From an uncultured Collinsella sp. (GTDB lineage Bacteria > Actinomycetota > Coriobacteriia > Coriobacteriales > Coriobacteriaceae), in the NCBI GenBank assembly GCA_902475445.1, contig CABRZN010000107.1:1-6394 (forward strand): a stretch of DNA of 6,394 nucleotides, given 5' to 3'. The position numbers and the translations under genes are program-made. Every line of letters begins with the position of its first letter. The first letter of the stretch is position 1. Below the pieces are notes generated by a model, which was given only the letters and a program-made list of their open reading frames with translations, was not told the DNA's origin and searched no databases. This document shows, one piece after another, positions 5,120 to 6,394 of the stretch.

Positions 5120-5225
5120 CCATTAAAGGGGTACGAGATACCCACATGGAATTACATAGCTGCCAAAGAGCAGCCCTTCCTGTGGGTGTCTGGTCCGCTT
5201 TAAGCGGTCGGGCATCTATTTTTTT
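5120..5225 (+). promoter_or_regulatory. pyr operon attenuator (PyrR-type, three competing hairpins)
   Basis: Three structures share sequence. Hairpin 1, the likely PyrR-binding anti-antiterminator, pairs CCAT (5120-5123) with ATGG (5146-5149) and GGGTA (5129-5133) with TACCC (5139-5143), with an uneven internal loop and a CGAGA tip. Hairpin 2, the antiterminator, pairs GATACCCACA (5137-5146) with TGTGGGTGTC (5181-5190), topped by GCTGC/GCAGC (5159-5174). The terminator pairs 5184-5199 with 5203-5217, core CCGCT/AGCGG, followed by ATTTTTTT (5218-5225). Each excludes the next, as in known pyr attenuators: UMP-bound PyrR would hold hairpin 1 and let the terminator form. The usual PyrR loop consensus CNGNGA is matched only loosely, so the binding site is inferred from position and layout. 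Confidence 0.7.
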
Positions 5226-5243
5226 GACTGTGTCAGCAGTCAA
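5224..5243 (+). promoter_or_regulatory. Hairpin between the pyr terminator and the pyrR ribosome binding site
   Basis: TTGACTG (5224-5230) pairs perfectly with CAGTCAA (5237-5243) around the loop TGTCAG. Its 5' arm uses the last two Ts of the terminator U-tract, and it ends 11 nt before AAGGAG (5255-5260). It could space the ribosome binding site away from the terminator structure or give a second, translational level of control. Confidence 0.45.
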
Positions 5244-5264
5244 GACATGTGAGGAAGGAGATCG

Positions 5265-5849
5265 ATGGGCACGACTTCCCCCAAGGCGGTCATCATGGAC
5301 GAGACCGCCGTCAATCGAGCGATGACCCGCATCGCGCACGAGATTCTCGAGCGCAACGAGGGCTGTGAAGACCTCGCTCTGGTCGGCATCGTCACGCGCG
5401 GCGACCTTCTGGCAAAGAAGCTCGCCGAGGAGATCAAGGAGATCGAGGGCGTCGACGTTCCGCTCGGCAGCCTGGACATCAGCTTCTACCGCGATGACTA
5501 TGCGACCAATTTCGCTCCCGCGATCCACGCTACCAACATTCCCTTCAGCGTCGACGGCAAGCGCGTCGTGCTGGTGGACGACATCCTGTATACGGGCCGT
5601 ACTATCCGCGCCGCTCTGGATGCCGTCATGGACCTGGGCCGTCCGAGCCGCATCGAGCTGGCAGTTCTCGTTGACCGCGGTCACCGTGAGCTCCCCATCT
5701 CGCCGGACTTTGTCGGCAAGAACGTTCCCTCGTCGCATGAGGAGAATGTGCACCTATATATCAAGGAAGTCGACGGCCACACCGCCGTCGAGATTAACGA
5801 CGTCGCGCCGGGTTCCCACGTGGGCTCCGCGCCGCTGGGAGGTGAGTAG
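5265..5849 (+). CDS. pyrR: PyrR: pyr operon attenuator / uracil phosphoribosyltransferase
   Basis: This 194-residue cytosolic RNA-binding regulator binds pyr leader mRNA when charged with UMP, and its family usually also makes UMP from uracil and PRPP. The type I PRTase fold shows LVGIVTRGDLLAKKL (39-53), DISFYRDDY (71-79) and the PRPP-binding loop VVLVDDILYTGRTIRAALDA (101-120), with the acidic pair Asp105/Asp106. LVDRGHRELPI and FVGKNVPSS (135-157) follow, conserved in PyrR. The length is slightly above the usual 175-185 because of a C-terminal tail (about 176-194). The ATG at 5265 follows GAGGAAGGAG (5251-5260). It is the first gene of the operon, lies behind its own attenuator, and stops 4 bp before pyrB, so both are probably under one control. 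Confidence 0.97.
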   Translation: MGTTSPKAVIMDETAVNRAMTRIAHEILERNEGCEDLALVGIVTRGDLLAKKLAEEIKEIEGVDVPLGSLDISFYRDDYATNFAPAIHATNIPFSVDGKRVVLVDDILYTGRTIRAALDAVMDLGRPSRIELAVLVDRGHRELPISPDFVGKNVPSSHEENVHLYIKEVDGHTAVEINDVAPGSHVGSAPLGGE

Positions 5850-5853
5850 TACC

Positions 5854-6394
5854 GTGGCGTTCAACCATAAGCACCTGATCGACATTACCGAGTACTCCGA
5901 AGAGGACATCAAACTCATCCTCGAGACCGCCAAGGCGTTCTCTGAGGTCAACGAGCGTGCGATCAAGAAGGTCCCCACGCTCAAGGGCAAGACCATCGTC
6001 AACATGTTCAACGAGCCCTCGACGCGCACCCGCAGCTCCTTCGAACTCGCCGAGAAGCGTCTTTCGGCCGACAGCCTCAACTTTGGCGGCTCCTCGACCT
6101 CCACGGTCAAGGGTGAGAGCCTCGTCGACACCGTCGAGACCCTCAACGCCTACAAGATCGACTGCATCGTCGTGCGCGATAAGCACGCCGGTGCTCCCTA
6201 CATCGTCACGCAGAACTCGCCCGCGAGCGTTATCTGCGCCGGCGACGGCAAGCACAACCATCCCACGCAGGCCCTGCTCGACCTGTACACCATCTGGGAG
6301 CACAAGGGTGACTTCCACGGTCTGAAGGTCGCCGTCGTAGGCGATATCGCGCACTCCCGCGTCTGCGGCTCGCTGATCCCCGCCCTTAAGATTA
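5854..6394 (+). CDS. pyrB: Aspartate carbamoyltransferase catalytic chain, 3'-partial
   Basis: PyrB joins carbamoyl phosphate and L-aspartate to N-carbamoyl-L-aspartate, the committed step of pyrimidine synthesis. The first 180 residues are present and the gene runs off the right edge; about 130 more would be expected. The carbamoyl phosphate site is visible: STRTR (56-60) in EPSTRTRSSFE, Lys86 in TVKGES, Arg108 in VVRD, and His136 in GDGKHNHPTQALLDLYTI (130-147). The aspartate domain begins with KVAVVGDIAHSRV (158-170). The start is GTG at 5854, after GGAGG (5838-5842) inside the end of pyrR; the 11-nt gap is somewhat long. No ATG near the expected N-terminus competes. The catalytic residues are normal as far as the sequence goes. 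Translation is likely coupled to pyrR across the 4-bp gap. Confidence 0.96.
   Translation, partial: MAFNHKHLIDITEYSEEDIKLILETAKAFSEVNERAIKKVPTLKGKTIVNMFNEPSTRTRSSFELAEKRLSADSLNFGGSSTSTVKGESLVDTVETLNAYKIDCIVVRDKHAGAPYIVTQNSPASVICAGDGKHNHPTQALLDLYTIWEHKGDFHGLKVAVVGDIAHSRVCGSLIPALKI

Noticed and set aside
5146..5325. Possible leader peptide starting ATGGAATTACAT in the pyr leader
   Set aside because: There is no Shine-Dalgarno at a workable distance, and the frame runs through the terminator and overlaps pyrR. RNA pairing explains the region better than a translated leader.
5109..5753. Long minus-strand open frame opposite pyrR
   Set aside because: It is a shadow of pyrR; the plus strand holds the PRPP-binding loop and full PyrR family similarity.

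Overview
The window reads as chromosomal DNA from a high-GC Gram-positive gut anaerobe. The best guess is a Coriobacteriia actinobacterium of the Collinsella/Olsenella type. That rests on GC-rich codon use, a fused fermentative AdhE, a four-cysteine L28, a PyrR-led pyr operon and the style of the RayT element. It is an inference from gene content; no rRNA gene or other marker is present.

Left part, minus strand: a bifunctional aldehyde/alcohol dehydrogenase gene (adhE, 3267 to 619) is followed 88 bp downstream by an APH/choline-kinase-like kinase gene that starts at 530 and runs off the left edge. A GC-rich hairpin lies between them. The first 82 bases are a near-perfect hairpin that reverses the kinase gene on itself just after its catalytic HGDxxxxN motif. 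This looks more like a fold-back junction at a contig end than real coding sequence.

Middle: upstream of adhE is an AT-rich control region with a candidate -10 box, a perfect 12-bp inverted repeat and an overlapping Rex-like site. Next comes a compact mobile unit (3481-4522). It is a RayT/IS200-type Y1 transposase gene flanked on each side by two copies of an 18-bp CACTCATTGGGGACAGAC-type repeat. The copies are direct on one side and inverted relative to the other side. Three of the four copies can fold into 7-bp stems around the invariant GGGACAGAC core, and one keeps its pairing although both arms have changed. The transposase Shine-Dalgarno sequence is buried in a long hairpin. The unit ends 1 bp from the U-tract of the rpmB terminator.

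Right part: rpmB (L28, minus strand) is divergent from a pyrimidine operon on the plus strand that begins pyrR-pyrB; pyrB is cut by the window end. The pyr leader (about 5117-5264) has the layout of a PyrR-controlled attenuator: a small 5' hairpin overlaps an antiterminator, which overlaps a terminator ending in seven Ts. PyrR would sense UMP/UTP and set read-through into its own gene and pyrB.

No tRNA, rRNA, CRISPR array or obviously new multi-gene system is visible. The least ordinary parts are the RayT unit, the pyr leader and the hairpin at the left edge.
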